Shown here: positions 20,532 through 28,941 of the stretch, piece by piece
Layout: every line of letters starts with the position of its first letter
Position numbering within the stretch: position 1 is the first letter of the stretch
From: a virus
DNA: 39,675 nucleotides
IMG/VR virus record: IMGVR_UViG_3300049617_000064
Location: 1-39,675 of that record
Direction: 5' to 3' (one strand)
Made by a program: the position numbers and the translations under genes
Notes under the pieces: generated by a model
Database searches by the model: none
Told to the model about the DNA's origin: nothing
The model's input: the letters and a program-made list of their open reading frames with translations, nothing else

Positions 20532-21124
20532 GTGCTTTCCTTTTGTTGGGCTGAGGCATATGCAGCCTCTATTGAGGACACCAAGCACCGCGCGTCCCGT
20601 TCCAGCCAGCCGTTGCCGAATTTCCGGTAGGCCGCTTGGCTTGCGTAATGCGCGGCCTGAAACGCTTCGAGAAGGCAGATCAGAAGCCCCAAAGGTTTTG
20701 TCTTTACCGCGTCGAGGGTGACGTGGCCGATCACGCCATCCTGAGAAACTCCCACGACCTGCTGAAGCAGCTTCGCGCTCTGCTGAACCCCAGCCAGAAC
20801 AGCAAAATCAAACACCATCTGATCCACGCCGACAGGCATTTCGTCCAGCCGCATCGGCATCCAGATCATTTGATAATAGATCGGCCGAGCGTCCGACTCT
20901 GTCTTCGGAAGATCGTCCGGCGTGGCATGCCGACCAAGGTAGTCCGACATGAAACCGAGCGTTACGCCGTAGCTGGTTTCGCCGCCTGAATCGCCTGGCG
21001 TGATGTGGAATGCCTGCCCGTCATCGCCAGGAAGCAGCGTGAAATCGGCAACCGCATCGAATCGAGCCTGGACATGCGGAAACTGGTTGTTGATCGAGCC
21101 TATGCCCGATGATGTCTCTGACAT
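20528..21124 (-). CDS. Endolysin, GH108-like muramidase fold with altered active site
   Basis: The 198-residue product has the family pattern of phage GH108 lysozymes: TPGDSGGETSYGVT at about 42-55, then IYYQMIW near 82-88, VFDFAVLAG near 104-112, and a PG-binding-like stretch LLQQVVGVSQDGVIGHVTL. It should cut peptidoglycan at the end of infection. The usual E-G-G at the start of the domain, with the catalytic Glu, reads LPGDDGQAF. A Glu (E49) instead appears in GGETSYG, where relatives have Ala. The TAA stop overlaps the end of the neighbouring mini-IS. ATG at 21124 directly follows the upstream gene. Confidence 0.8.
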   Translation of the reverse strand: MSETSSGIGSINNQFPHVQARFDAVADFTLLPGDDGQAFHITPGDSGGETSYGVTLGFMSDYLGRHATPDDLPKTESDARPIYYQMIWMPMRLDEMPVGVDQMVFDFAVLAGVQQSAKLLQQVVGVSQDGVIGHVTLDAVKTKPLGLLICLLEAFQAAHYASQAAYRKFGNGWLERDARCLVSSIEAAYASAQQKEST

Positions 21125-21125
21125 G

Positions 21126-21644
21126 CTATTGTGCTCCGTTTGGGGGGTTGCAGTGCACCTCGCCGTAGCGGCAGGGGGTGCCAGCCATACAGCAACTGAC
21201 GTAGGGTTGCACGTGCACTTTCGCCGCGAGCTTCTGGACGATCGCGCCGAGGCCCACGATGTTGTCCTCCATCGTCCGCATGCGCGCTTCGTCCGCCTGG
21301 GTTTTCGCGTCTAACTGCTTCATCAGGTCCACGATCAGCCCTGCGTTCCTGGTGGCCGCGTCCTTGGCTTCCCGCGCAGCCACAATCGCTTGCGCGTTGT
21401 TGTCGGCCTGTTCGCGATGATCCGCGCTCGCGTTCCACAGCAGCGTGCCCACCGGGATTGCGATGCCGAGCCATCCGCCGATCAGCGCCACCATGGCCTT
21501 GTCGGTCAACGAAGCCCGTTCGCCGTTTTTTTCCACCACGGCGAACCGTCCTTTTCTTTCGCGTCCAGACGCATCATACGCATGTAATGGCGCCGCCGTG
21601 TTTCGCGGTGTGTCGAGGGTAAAAATTTTCAGGCCCGCACTCAT
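21126..21644 (-). CDS. Membrane-anchored coiled-coil protein, 172 aa, lysis region
   Basis: ATG at 21644 is chosen; an earlier in-frame ATG at 21683 overlaps the next gene. A soluble N-terminus of about 50 residues is followed by one membrane segment (AMVALIGGWLGIAIPVGTLL) and then an Ala/Lys/Asp-rich coiled coil (AREAKDAATRNAGLIVDLMK onward). The Cys-rich C-terminus is VSCCMAGTPCRYGEVHC. Next to endolysin, such a layout could be an inner-membrane spanin or a pinholin-type protein. Known spanins lack the long cytoplasmic N-terminus, so this is uncertain. Confidence 0.6.
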   Translation of the reverse strand: MSAGLKIFTLDTPRNTAAPLHAYDASGRERKGRFAVVEKNGERASLTDKAMVALIGGWLGIAIPVGTLLWNASADHREQADNNAQAIVAAREAKDAATRNAGLIVDLMKQLDAKTQADEARMRTMEDNIVGLGAIVQKLAAKVHVQPYVSCCMAGTPCRYGEVHCNPPNGAQ

Positions 21645-21663
21645 TTCAGACTCCTGTAGCGCG

Positions 21664-21936
21664 TCACGGCTTTTTCGGCACAACCTTGATCTTCGCCAAT
21701 TCCGCCCGCGCCTCGTCCCGCTCGCGCGTCACCTGGGCAAGCTGCGCCTGGGCCTGCTGCACCTGCTGCCTGGCGTCCAGGAGTGTCGCTATGGCTTTCT
21801 CCTGGCCGTCGACCGCCTGCAAAAGCATCAGGTTGCCAGCAGCGGCCATTGCGCGGTCCGAGGGAGCCTGAGGGGCGGCGGGCTGCGCAAGTGCGGGTGT
21901 TGCTAGCAGCAAGGCGGCGATGGTTAGGCGCTTCAT
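21664..21936 (-). CDS. Exported coiled-coil protein, 90 aa
   Basis: ATG at 21936. A Sec signal peptide is evident (MKRLTIAALLLATPALAQ, cleavage after ALA). The mature part is mostly one coiled coil (KAIATLLDARQQVQQAQAQL, then AQVTRERDEARAELAKI) with a short basic Pro-Lys tail. A periplasmic coiled-coil protein in the lysis cluster could span the periplasm as part of a spanin system, or belong to the tail genes upstream. No family is recognised. Confidence 0.65.
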   Translation of the reverse strand: MKRLTIAALLLATPALAQPAAPQAPSDRAMAAAGNLMLLQAVDGQEKAIATLLDARQQVQQAQAQLAQVTRERDEARAELAKIKVVPKKP

Positions 21937-21944
21937 AGTGATCC

Positions 21945-24377
21945 TTACAAACATTGTCCGTTGACGATATCGGAGGTAGCGCTGGTGTTTGCCCAGGTGA
22001 TTGAGCCCACAGCGGAAACATAAGTCAGGCTGCCAGTGCTGGCGTTAGCAACGATCAATTCGCACACTGGGGCTACTGAATAAGCTCCCGCGAATGTCAG
22101 TGTGCAAGCTGTTGTTGCAGTTCCTTCTGTAACTGAAAAAGCCGCGTCCGATGAATTAGCTGCGAGCGCTGCCGTGCCTGTCCCGTTGCAAGCCAGTGTT
22201 GGCGCGGTGGTCTGCTTGAAATCCAGATGCGCGCCACCTGTGGGTGCGCCGATCGAGAGTATTTCGTCAGGTGCCGCATAGTCTATACCTACTTTAGACG
22301 ATATGACCGTGCCTGTGGTTGAAATTCCTGTAGCGAACAGCGTGCTGCCTATGTCAAGTTGAGCACTTGCGGTGGGCGAGGCAACACATACAGCTCTCCC
22401 TATTTCGATATTGCTGCCGCCTGTTGTGATGCAGGTGTCGTTCGACCCGTTAGTTCCTGTTCTCAAAACTATGTTGTTTTGTCCGCTTGTTAGGCCGTTG
22501 ATTCTGTCGCCGATGAGGACGTTGCTACTGCCACTAACGTCGGTGTCCTCGGCCTGAAAGCCTATAATTATCTCATGACTATTGGTGCTCAGGCTTTGGC
22601 ACGCGGAAGCGCCTATGCACACTTCATCGATAGGGCTGCCAGACGCATAAGACGCGGCTTGTGTTCCGATAATCACGTCCTGCGACGGAGAGATCATGTT
22701 GTATTGAGGCATAATGTAGTCGCCGATTGCGACAAGCTGAGACCCTTGAAACGGAGGGCCTATGCTCACGGTGCCTGTGCAGGAGCCCGTGCAGGAAATT
22801 GATGGAGTAAGAGCCCAACCCAAGGCGGTATTTGTCCCCGCGCCTGAAAGAGTCCCTGCTCCCGTAGCGGTAACCACATGATCGGTGGTGCCGGCACCTG
22901 GATAGTGCAACTGCACAAGGCCAGGGGTAAGGGTAGACGCCGCACCGAGAAGCTGGGTGTTGTTCTCCGCACTCAGGGGATTTAGGTCATAGGCACCGTT
23001 AAAATAATTGACAATATAGTTCGGTATCAGCGCGGTGCTGGCGGAAACGCTCGTGGTAGAGTTGCTTGTGTCAACCACCTGCAAGGTGCCGCTTCCTGAG
23101 CTTGTCATATAGACCGGAATTGGAGGAACCGCAGTTGCATTAGCCTGTGTGGACGCGATGTTGATCGCGTTGCTCACGCCGGTCAAAGTTCCGTTCGTGT
23201 TCGTATAAACCGGCTTTATTGCGTAGAAGGTGGTCGTGCCGGATATGCTGCTTGGGCCGGCCGATGGGCAGCTAACCGAGCAGGATAGCCGAACTGCATC
23301 GCCCGCTGTCAGGCTACCATAAAAGGTGCTGTCCACCTGGATTGCGCCGAGCGGATCGTAACCCGCAACGTAGGCATTGATGTTCGGAAGTTGCGCGGCG
23401 ACGGAGCTTGCGATAGTAGACAACGTATCGCTGCTTTTTATGGTATAATTCAGGGAAAAGCCGTTTCCAGAAAGCACTTGCGGGTTCGTGGTGGCAAAAG
23501 AGATCGTATAGATATCGCCAGTGTGAAAAGTCCCGACGAACTGTAGATATCCAGCGCTCCCGTGTAGGGTCTGATACCCTATCGCCACAACGCTGACGAG
23601 GTTTATTCCATCCTCTACCGTTTGCGCCCCTAGAGCTTCTACTTTTTGTGTCCCCATAGTATCACGCTCAGCGTCTTGGCCAAGCAGCGACAAGAATGAA
23701 CCGTCGTCAAATCCCATGACGTGTTCGCCAACGAGCGCGTTGGCGTTGCCTTGGCTCATAAATTGACCCGTGTAGGGGCCTATAGCCACTGTTTCGGCAT
23801 AAGCATTGACCAGAAAACGAAGACTGTCCGGGCCGGCGCCATACAAACCGTTTCCGCTTCCTGATGTGCCGATCAATGTTACGCCCGCCCGGGGGCCGAC
23901 GTAGTTTCCCTCCCGGTAAAGCGCGGTTGGCCCAAGATGCAGAAACGGCGATCCGTTGAACAAAATGCTGGTATTCTGGTTTGTGAGGTTTAAACCGGCA
24001 TTCGAAAATTCGACAAGTTGCGATCCATTGGCGGCCACGTCCATGAGGCCGACGCCAGCGGAGTAGAACCCGGTGGTCGGATCACCTGACACGTGTGGCG
24101 CGGCTGCTGTTGGCGATATGCCCACGTTTGCCGCAGTTCCGGCGCATACGAGAAGACCACTGCTGATCGTACAGGTATTGCCGTCTGGCTTGACTACGCC
24201 CAGCAAACTCGTCGTGGCCGCCGGCAGTTGCGCCGGCGGGACCGTGCCGCTGGCGCCGAGGCCGGCGACGCCATTCGGTGCGCCGATGTAGGAAAACGGA
24301 ATGGCAGGCCGCGAACTCTGTCCACGAGCCAGCTCCGGGAGTAGCGCCAGCGCCGCCGAAATACAAAGAACTCGCAT
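21945..24377 (-). CDS. Large tail fibre/spike-like protein with N-terminal signal-type peptide
   Basis: The protein is about 810 residues from ATG 24377, which lies just after the preceding stop. The N-terminus (MRVLCISAALALLPELARGQ) looks like a Sec signal. The rest is beta-rich and low in charge, with Ser/Thr/Gly/Asn-rich repeats. It includes a YadA-like head motif region (VVAIGYQTLHGSAG, VLIGDRINGLTSGQNNIVLR) and a C-terminal domain with paired Cys. This is typical of trimeric fibres or spikes binding the host surface. An upstream GTG at 24422 is possible. Confidence 0.7.
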   Translation of the reverse strand: MRVLCISAALALLPELARGQSSRPAIPFSYIGAPNGVAGLGASGTVPPAQLPAATTSLLGVVKPDGNTCTISSGLLVCAGTAANVGISPTAAAPHVSGDPTTGFYSAGVGLMDVAANGSQLVEFSNAGLNLTNQNTSILFNGSPFLHLGPTALYREGNYVGPRAGVTLIGTSGSGNGLYGAGPDSLRFLVNAYAETVAIGPYTGQFMSQGNANALVGEHVMGFDDGSFLSLLGQDAERDTMGTQKVEALGAQTVEDGINLVSVVAIGYQTLHGSAGYLQFVGTFHTGDIYTISFATTNPQVLSGNGFSLNYTIKSSDTLSTIASSVAAQLPNINAYVAGYDPLGAIQVDSTFYGSLTAGDAVRLSCSVSCPSAGPSSISGTTTFYAIKPVYTNTNGTLTGVSNAINIASTQANATAVPPIPVYMTSSGSGTLQVVDTSNSTTSVSASTALIPNYIVNYFNGAYDLNPLSAENNTQLLGAASTLTPGLVQLHYPGAGTTDHVVTATGAGTLSGAGTNTALGWALTPSISCTGSCTGTVSIGPPFQGSQLVAIGDYIMPQYNMISPSQDVIIGTQAASYASGSPIDEVCIGASACQSLSTNSHEIIIGFQAEDTDVSGSSNVLIGDRINGLTSGQNNIVLRTGTNGSNDTCITTGGSNIEIGRAVCVASPTASAQLDIGSTLFATGISTTGTVISSKVGIDYAAPDEILSIGAPTGGAHLDFKQTTAPTLACNGTGTAALAANSSDAAFSVTEGTATTACTLTFAGAYSVAPVCELIVANASTGSLTYVSAVGSITWANTSATSDIVNGQCL

Positions 24378-24381
24378 ACCC

Positions 24382-24996
24382 CTAACCCCCCGAAGCCAAA
24401 AGCGTCTGCGCGGCGACACCATCAGTGATCGCGGTCGCCGAGGCAGTGGGCATGGGCAACGCAGCAGTGCCGAAGTTCGCGCAGCCGCCGGCCGACGCGA
24501 TGTAGATGTTTTGTCCGACGACCGCGGTCCCGCCGGTCGGATTGACGTAGACGTTTGCCGTGCTGGTCAGCGACGTGCACAACTGCATGGTTTTGAAATT
24601 TGTGCTGTTGAAGGCGAGGGAATTGATGATGAGCGCGGCGGAGGTTGTGCTCACGCTGGCGTTGGGTGTGCTTTGGTACGTAAGCGTCGAGGGCGCTGTT
24701 GTGACCGGAAGTCCGACCGATGGCGTGACCAGCGCGGCCAAGCCGCTGCCATTGGTGAACGCGGTGACGCTGCCTGCGGTTGGGGCGGCGCCTGGGGCTA
24801 CGGCGGCGGAGTTGGAACCGCCGCCACTGCTGGAGCACGGCACCGGAGGCCCAGCAGAACTTCCGTTGCTCGGAGGACACAAGGTTACAACGGAAGGGAT
24901 CGGCCCATTCGCACCTTGATATTGCTGGTATGGTTGCGCGAGCGCGAATCCGCACATTATGCCGGTCCATGCGCCGACCAAAAACAACCGGACCAT
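24382..24996 (-). CDS. Secreted-type structural protein, 204 aa
   Basis: ATG at 24996 has GGGAGG five bases upstream. The N-terminus MVRLFLVGAWTGIMCGFALA resembles a signal peptide with cleavage after ALA. The mature sequence is Ser/Thr/Ala/Pro/Gly-rich, with Cys pairs at about 45-60 and 145-180, and a beta-rich C-terminal half (NVYVNPTGGTAVVGQNIYIA). Similar in style to the following fibre gene, it is probably a tail-tip or decoration protein. First gene of the leftward tail/lysis operon. Confidence 0.6.
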   Translation of the reverse strand: MVRLFLVGAWTGIMCGFALAQPYQQYQGANGPIPSVVTLCPPSNGSSAGPPVPCSSSGGGSNSAAVAPGAAPTAGSVTAFTNGSGLAALVTPSVGLPVTTAPSTLTYQSTPNASVSTTSAALIINSLAFNSTNFKTMQLCTSLTSTANVYVNPTGGTAVVGQNIYIASAGGCANFGTAALPMPTASATAITDGVAAQTLLASGG

Positions 24997-25136
24997 ACGG
25001 CCCTCCCGACAAAAATCTTGCCTAGCGTGCACAAAACGGGCTTGACACGCAACATCTTGTCTCGCAAGGCTGACGCCCTCGCCTGATCCCCGTCACGGAT
25101 CACCTCGATCCGGGTCACGTATCCCGTGGAGCGCCG
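24997..25136. promoter_or_regulatory. Divergent intergenic region between tail/lysis and capsid operons
   Basis: This 140-bp gap separates leftward genes starting at 24996 from rightward genes starting at 25137, so it should hold two promoters. TTGACA is present on the plus strand at 25042-25047, but no good -10 element follows at normal spacing. A GATCC-N7-GGATC palindrome lies near 25085-25101. Late phage promoters may depend on a phage activator, so absence of a sigma-70 consensus is not decisive. Confidence 0.35.
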
Positions 25137-25919
25137 ATGTCCGACACAACCGAAGACGACCTGTATTCCGACCCTGATTTGGAGGATTTACCCGGTGAAG
25201 AAGCCGAAGAAGGGCATGAAGAAGGCGTCGATGGCGATGAAGGGCAAGGAGCCGAAGGCCGAGAGGAAGATGCCCAAGGCGATGATGCGCGGGCGCAAGG
25301 GCAAGAAGGACGAAGAGTAAGCCAGCCGGGCCGGGCAGAACGCCGGGTCCAGGAAGCACTCAGGAAGGCGAAAGAGGCGGAAGAGAGCGCAGCCGCGCTT
25401 GAACGTCAGCTTTCCGTCAGGCCACGTCCGGCAGAGCCCACGGCCGCACAGCTTGCCGAGCAGCAGCGCCAGGAAGATGAGCGTCTATCGCTCATGGACC
25501 CGATCCAGGCCAGTCGATACCTGCTCGACAAGCAAGGGCGGCAGTTCGCGGACCAGATCGCGGCTCTCAGGCGTGAAACGGCAGACTCGGCGGATCGGGC
25601 GGCTTACCAAGCGATGCAGGCCAGCCAGCCTCTCGCAAAGAAATACGCCGAAGATGTGGAGCGTGTCGTCGCCGAGCAGGCTGCGAACGGTTACCAGGTC
25701 AAGCGGTCCGAGGCGCTGAAATGGGTGATCGGCAACGCTTTTCTGAACAAAGCGTCGTCAGAGACGAAAAAGCAAAAGGCCGCGGGTGCGGCAAGGGTGG
25801 CAGGTCAGACGGTGTCGGGACGCGGCGCCGGCGGTGACACCGCACCTGAGCCAAGAGGTCGGCGCAACGACGATAGTCTCGAGGCGCTTGAGCGGCGGTT
25901 GAAGGGCAAGTTTATCTGA
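25137..25919 (+). CDS. Putative scaffolding protein, 260 aa
   Basis: ATG at 25137 has GGAG five bases upstream. It has an extremely acidic N-terminus (Asp/Glu/Gly/Gln, residues 5-60), a long charged coiled coil (AERRVQEALRKAKEAEESAA onward) and a basic C-terminus ending in LEALERRLKGKFI. This profile, immediately upstream of the major capsid gene, is typical of phage scaffolding proteins that direct prohead assembly and bind the coat through a basic C-terminal helix. The assignment is by position and composition, not by homology. Confidence 0.75.
   Translation: MSDTTEDDLYSDPDLEDLPGEEAEEGHEEGVDGDEGQGAEGREEDAQGDDARAQGQEGRRVSQPGRAERRVQEALRKAKEAEESAAALERQLSVRPRPAEPTAAQLAEQQRQEDERLSLMDPIQASRYLLDKQGRQFADQIAALRRETADSADRAAYQAMQASQPLAKKYAEDVERVVAEQAANGYQVKRSEALKWVIGNAFLNKASSETKKQKAAGAARVAGQTVSGRGAGGDTAPEPRGRRNDDSLEALERRLKGKFI
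25195..25320 (+). CDS. Possible overprinted basic peptide, 41 aa
   Basis: In the +1 frame inside the scaffold gene, GTG at 25195 follows a strong GGAGGA site (25181-25186) by eight bases and the frame ends at TAA 25318-25320. The product is extremely Lys-rich (14 Lys and 3 Arg in 41), beginning MKKPKKGMKKASMAMKGK. It may be a by-product of the GAA/GAC-rich acidic frame, but the well-placed ribosome site makes translation possible. Confidence 0.3.
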   Translation: MKKPKKGMKKASMAMKGKEPKAERKMPKAMMRGRKGKKDEE

Positions 25920-25953
25920 CGCGGGGAACTCTCCGCGTCCAGCGGAGGGTTAA

Positions 25954-27315
25954 ATGGCCGTCACGAACACATCCAGCCAATTTCGCAGCGATGTTGTCAA
26001 CTATATCGAAAAGAAGACGCTGCCGCTGACGCGCCGGCAACTTGTCGCGTATCAGTTCGCCAACAAGGTGAATCTGCCCGACGGTTACGGCAACACCTGG
26101 ACCGCGACCCGCTACAACCGCCTCCCTCTGCCGAGCGCGCCGCTCGCCGAGGGCGTGCCTCCGAACGGCGAGACGATGACTGTTGGACAGGTCACCGGCG
26201 TCGCTCAGCAATGGGGTGATGCGGTCACGATCACCGATGTCGCGGAAATGCAGATTTTCCATCCGCTCTTCAAAGAGGCAACCAAGCTGCTTGCGTTGCA
26301 GATCGCAGAGACCGACGAGCGGCAGTCCTATCTCACGCTTGGCGGCGGCACCCAGGTCAATTTCGTCAACCAGCGTGGTTCTCGCGCGGCTCTGGTGGCC
26401 GGTGACGTTCTTGATCCCCACACGGTCAACCGCACGGTGGCCGCACTGGCAACCATCGGCGCGCCCCGTTTCAACGGGGACGAAGAAACCGACGAAATGG
26501 TGGACATCAAGTCCGGTGGCGCGCGCGCAAGCGAGAACCCGCGGACCCACAGCCACTACGTCGCCGTGTGCCATCCGCTCGTCGCCGCCGACTTTTCGGA
26601 AAGCCCGACTGTGCAGACGGCTTGGAGCTATTCCGACATCAACCGACTCTACAATTTCGAGGTCGGAGAGTGGCGCGGCGTCACTTTCTGCGAATCGAAC
26701 ATGGTGCCGTTCTGGACCGGCGTTGCTGCGGTCAACGGAGGAACCGCCACCACCGGCGGTGCTCTTGCCGTTTCCACGACCTACTACCTTCAGGTCACCG
26801 GGCAGAACAACACCAACCAGTACGAGTCCTATATCTGCCAAGTCGATTCGGCGGTGACGACCAGCGGCACGCAGAACGCCATCACCTACGTCCTGCCGAG
26901 CACTCCCGGATACATCTACAGCGTCTATATCGGCACTTCTGCCGCCGGTATCAGCAGCCTGGCGCTGACCAGCAGCACGGCGGCGCCGCAAAGCGGCCCG
27001 TATAACGGCGTCGCCACGCAGATTGCGCCCGGCACGACGATCTTGCTGACCGGCATCGGTCCGCAGCAGGTGCCGCCGCAAGCGCCGGCCACTGGCTTGT
27101 CGGTGTATCCGACGTTCGTTTTCGGCCGCGACTATTACAGCATGATCAGCCTGTCGGGCCTGGAAATGTTCTACCTGAGGAACGCCGACAAGGCCGATAT
27201 TCTCAACCAAAAGCGGGTCATCGGCTGGAAGAAGTTCTGGGGCATGGTCATCACCAACCAGCAGTTTGGCGCGCGTATCGAGGGCGTTTCCAACTTCACG
27301 GCCACGTTCGGCTGA
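25954..27315 (+). CDS. Major capsid protein, N4-gp56 family
   Basis: The 453-residue protein has GGAGGG five bases before ATG. It fits the N4-gp56 (HK97-fold) coat pattern: an N-terminal helix with RSDVVNYIEKKTLPLTRRQL, a basic E-loop region with WTATRYNRLPLP, then DAVTITDVAEMQIFHPLFKE and ATKLLALQIAETDERQ. Later segments are YVAVCHPLVAADF and TFCESNMVPF. Between about 255 and 380 lies a Thr/Ser/Gly-rich beta insertion (TYYLQVTGQNNTNQYESYIC onward) before the C-terminal VFGRDYYSMISL strand returns to the core. That insertion is probably a surface-exposed Ig- or FN3-like domain. Confidence 0.85.
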   Translation: MAVTNTSSQFRSDVVNYIEKKTLPLTRRQLVAYQFANKVNLPDGYGNTWTATRYNRLPLPSAPLAEGVPPNGETMTVGQVTGVAQQWGDAVTITDVAEMQIFHPLFKEATKLLALQIAETDERQSYLTLGGGTQVNFVNQRGSRAALVAGDVLDPHTVNRTVAALATIGAPRFNGDEETDEMVDIKSGGARASENPRTHSHYVAVCHPLVAADFSESPTVQTAWSYSDINRLYNFEVGEWRGVTFCESNMVPFWTGVAAVNGGTATTGGALAVSTTYYLQVTGQNNTNQYESYICQVDSAVTTSGTQNAITYVLPSTPGYIYSVYIGTSAAGISSLALTSSTAAPQSGPYNGVATQIAPGTTILLTGIGPQQVPPQAPATGLSVYPTFVFGRDYYSMISLSGLEMFYLRNADKADILNQKRVIGWKKFWGMVITNQQFGARIEGVSNFTATFG

Positions 27316-27330
27316 TCGGGAGCAAAGCGA

Positions 27331-27612
27331 ATGGCTTGGTTGATTTATGGGCAGGTCAATGCCGCATGGGTTCCAGAAGGTGCGGGACCGATGACGGTGC
27401 CGAGCATGCAGACCTTGCAACTCGACATCGGCCTTGGCGCAGTGCCGTCAGGGAACAATCCCACCGGCGTTCCTGTCATCGTCTCGACGGACGGCACGCT
27501 GACCGCCGCGCAGGTCAACACCGCCTGCTCGACGTTCGGGTCGCTGATGGCCGCGCAGTTCGGCACCGTGTCCCTTGCGACCCTGCAAGGCTGGGCGACG
27601 GGACAGCCCTGA
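27331..27612 (+). CDS. Hypothetical virion-region protein, 93 aa
   Basis: ATG at 27331 has GGGAG upstream, 16 bases after the coat gene. It begins MAWLIYGQVNAAWVPEGAG, and its second half carries STDGTLTAAQVNTACSTFG. It looks like a small folded, possibly beta-rich, protein. Position directly after the coat gene suggests decoration or head completion, unproven. It overlaps the next start by one base (TGATG). Confidence 0.65.
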   Translation: MAWLIYGQVNAAWVPEGAGPMTVPSMQTLQLDIGLGAVPSGNNPTGVPVIVSTDGTLTAAQVNTACSTFGSLMAAQFGTVSLATLQGWATGQP

Positions 27613-27920
27613 TGAGCACACGAACGCTGGTGACGAAAACCGCCACCACACTCACGGCGATCCAGCGCAACTCGGCGACGGTCACGGCCGCGCATTACAC
27701 GCCCGCCGACGTTGCGGCCTTCAACGCAGCGATCATCTACGACAACAACACCAATCTTCATGCCTACCAAAGCCTCCAACTTCTCGGGAATCTCATTATT
27801 CCAGGGCGCGGAGAGCTCAAGGTTCGTCCCGGCGACGTGCTCGCATGGGATTTGAATGGCTGGCCGATCCTGATTTCAGGCCAGAGCATCGCCGCAAACA
27901 ACAGTTGGACACTGACATGA
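27612..27920 (+). CDS. Hypothetical virion-region protein, 102 aa
   Basis: ATG at 27612 is coupled by TGATG. The sequence is Thr/Ala/Asn-rich with a beta-rich C-terminus (LKVRPGDVLAWDLNGWPILI). No family is recognised. It may be a head decoration or connector component given its place between coat and connector genes. A longer in-frame ORF starting at 27336 is a shadow of the preceding gene. Confidence 0.6.
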   Translation: MSTRTLVTKTATTLTAIQRNSATVTAAHYTPADVAAFNAAIIYDNNTNLHAYQSLQLLGNLIIPGRGELKVRPGDVLAWDLNGWPILISGQSIAANNSWTLT

Positions 27921-28396
27921 TCGAAAAAGCTTCGATTTCCGCACCCGAGGTTGCCGGCCTGAGCCCAGAAGAGTGGGATAAGGTTCGCGAGGCCGCGCGC
28001 GCCAAGGTTGCGAAGGAAATCCACGACAAACTCTTCGCCGACGCGCTGGAGGAAGCCGAGCGAGAGGAACGTATCGCGCGTGGGCTCACGCCCAAGACCG
28101 GGCCGACGAAGCAGGATGAGCCGCGTTACACCATCACGCTCAACCTGCCCGAAAGCGTGGCGCCCGTGCCCGCCCTTTCCATCGACGGCCGGCTTTGGTG
28201 GGATCAGCAGACCTACCAGAATGTTCCGGAATCCGTGGCCATGTGCATCCACGAAATGCAGGCAAGAGCCTGGGAGAACGATGACCGCATGAGCAGAGGC
28301 CGGGAAAAGGACCGGAAGAGACCAAAGCCGCAGATCATCAACGGCAAAACCGGCGCAGTCACCGGCGCATCCCTCGCAATGACGCTTGCCGCATGA
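27917..28396 (+). CDS. Hypothetical protein, 159 aa, charged
   Basis: ATGA coupling at 27917. The first 65 residues are a charged helix (EWDKVREAARAKVAKEIHDK, then EEAEREERIARG). The middle holds RYTITLNLPES and a DGRLWWDQQTY turn. The end is basic and Gly-rich. The helical charged start followed by a small beta region is not a known signature for me. It lies between head and tail connector genes. Confidence 0.6.
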   Translation: MIEKASISAPEVAGLSPEEWDKVREAARAKVAKEIHDKLFADALEEAEREERIARGLTPKTGPTKQDEPRYTITLNLPESVAPVPALSIDGRLWWDQQTYQNVPESVAMCIHEMQARAWENDDRMSRGREKDRKRPKPQIINGKTGAVTGASLAMTLAA

Positions 28397-28941
28397 GCAC
28401 GCGCGTTCTCGAAGCCGCCCCGGCGGTCGCCCTTGGGGTGTCCCTGGTCATCCAGGTCGCCGACAAGGCTCAGCTCACGCTGCAAACGCACTATGACCGC
28501 GATGCGTCGCCCGAAGACCGAGCGGTGGTGCTGGACGCTCTTTACGAGGGCGCCAAACGCGTCGCAGCGCGATATCGCATTGAGGAGCTTCGGCTGAAGA
28601 TTGCCGCGCGGCAGGAGACCGACGTGTGGACGGCCAGCCAGTTCACGCGCGCCGAAGACGATTTCCAGGCCAACACCAAGCGCCGCGCCAAGCTGATCGA
28701 CGAGGCTTCGACCGACGACGCCGCCGCCTGGGAGCGATCGGGAAAACGAGGCGATTACAAGCCGTCGCCACAAGCCATCGGTCGGGTGAAGGCGCTTCGG
28801 GACGAGCAAGCGAAGGCCGAAGAAGAGCGGGCCAGGGCGCGCGCCGACAACGACGTGACGGCCGCGAAGCTGCGCTCGGATGTCGCGGCGATGGAGTCGG
28901 AAATCCGCGACCTGGAGGCTTCACTTGCCGCTGACGGCTAG
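28393..28941 (+). CDS. Hypothetical coiled-coil protein, 182 aa
   Basis: Coupled to the preceding gene by ATGA. The N-terminal part has a beta-strand pair (GVSLVIQVADKAQLTLQTHY). The rest is mainly helical with a strong charged coiled coil in the last 50 residues (LRDEQAKAEEERARARADND onward). No family is recognised. Its 3' end encloses the ribosome site and TTG start of the adaptor gene. Confidence 0.6.
   Translation: MSTRVLEAAPAVALGVSLVIQVADKAQLTLQTHYDRDASPEDRAVVLDALYEGAKRVAARYRIEELRLKIAARQETDVWTASQFTRAEDDFQANTKRRAKLIDEASTDDAAAWERSGKRGDYKPSPQAIGRVKALRDEQAKAEEERARARADNDVTAAKLRSDVAAMESEIRDLEASLAADG

Noticed and set aside
25912-27420. A 502-codon ORF on the minus strand across the capsid gene
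   Set aside because: It is antisense to a clear N4-gp56 coat gene, is Arg/Ala/Gly/Val-rich without domains, and results from GC-rich codon bias.
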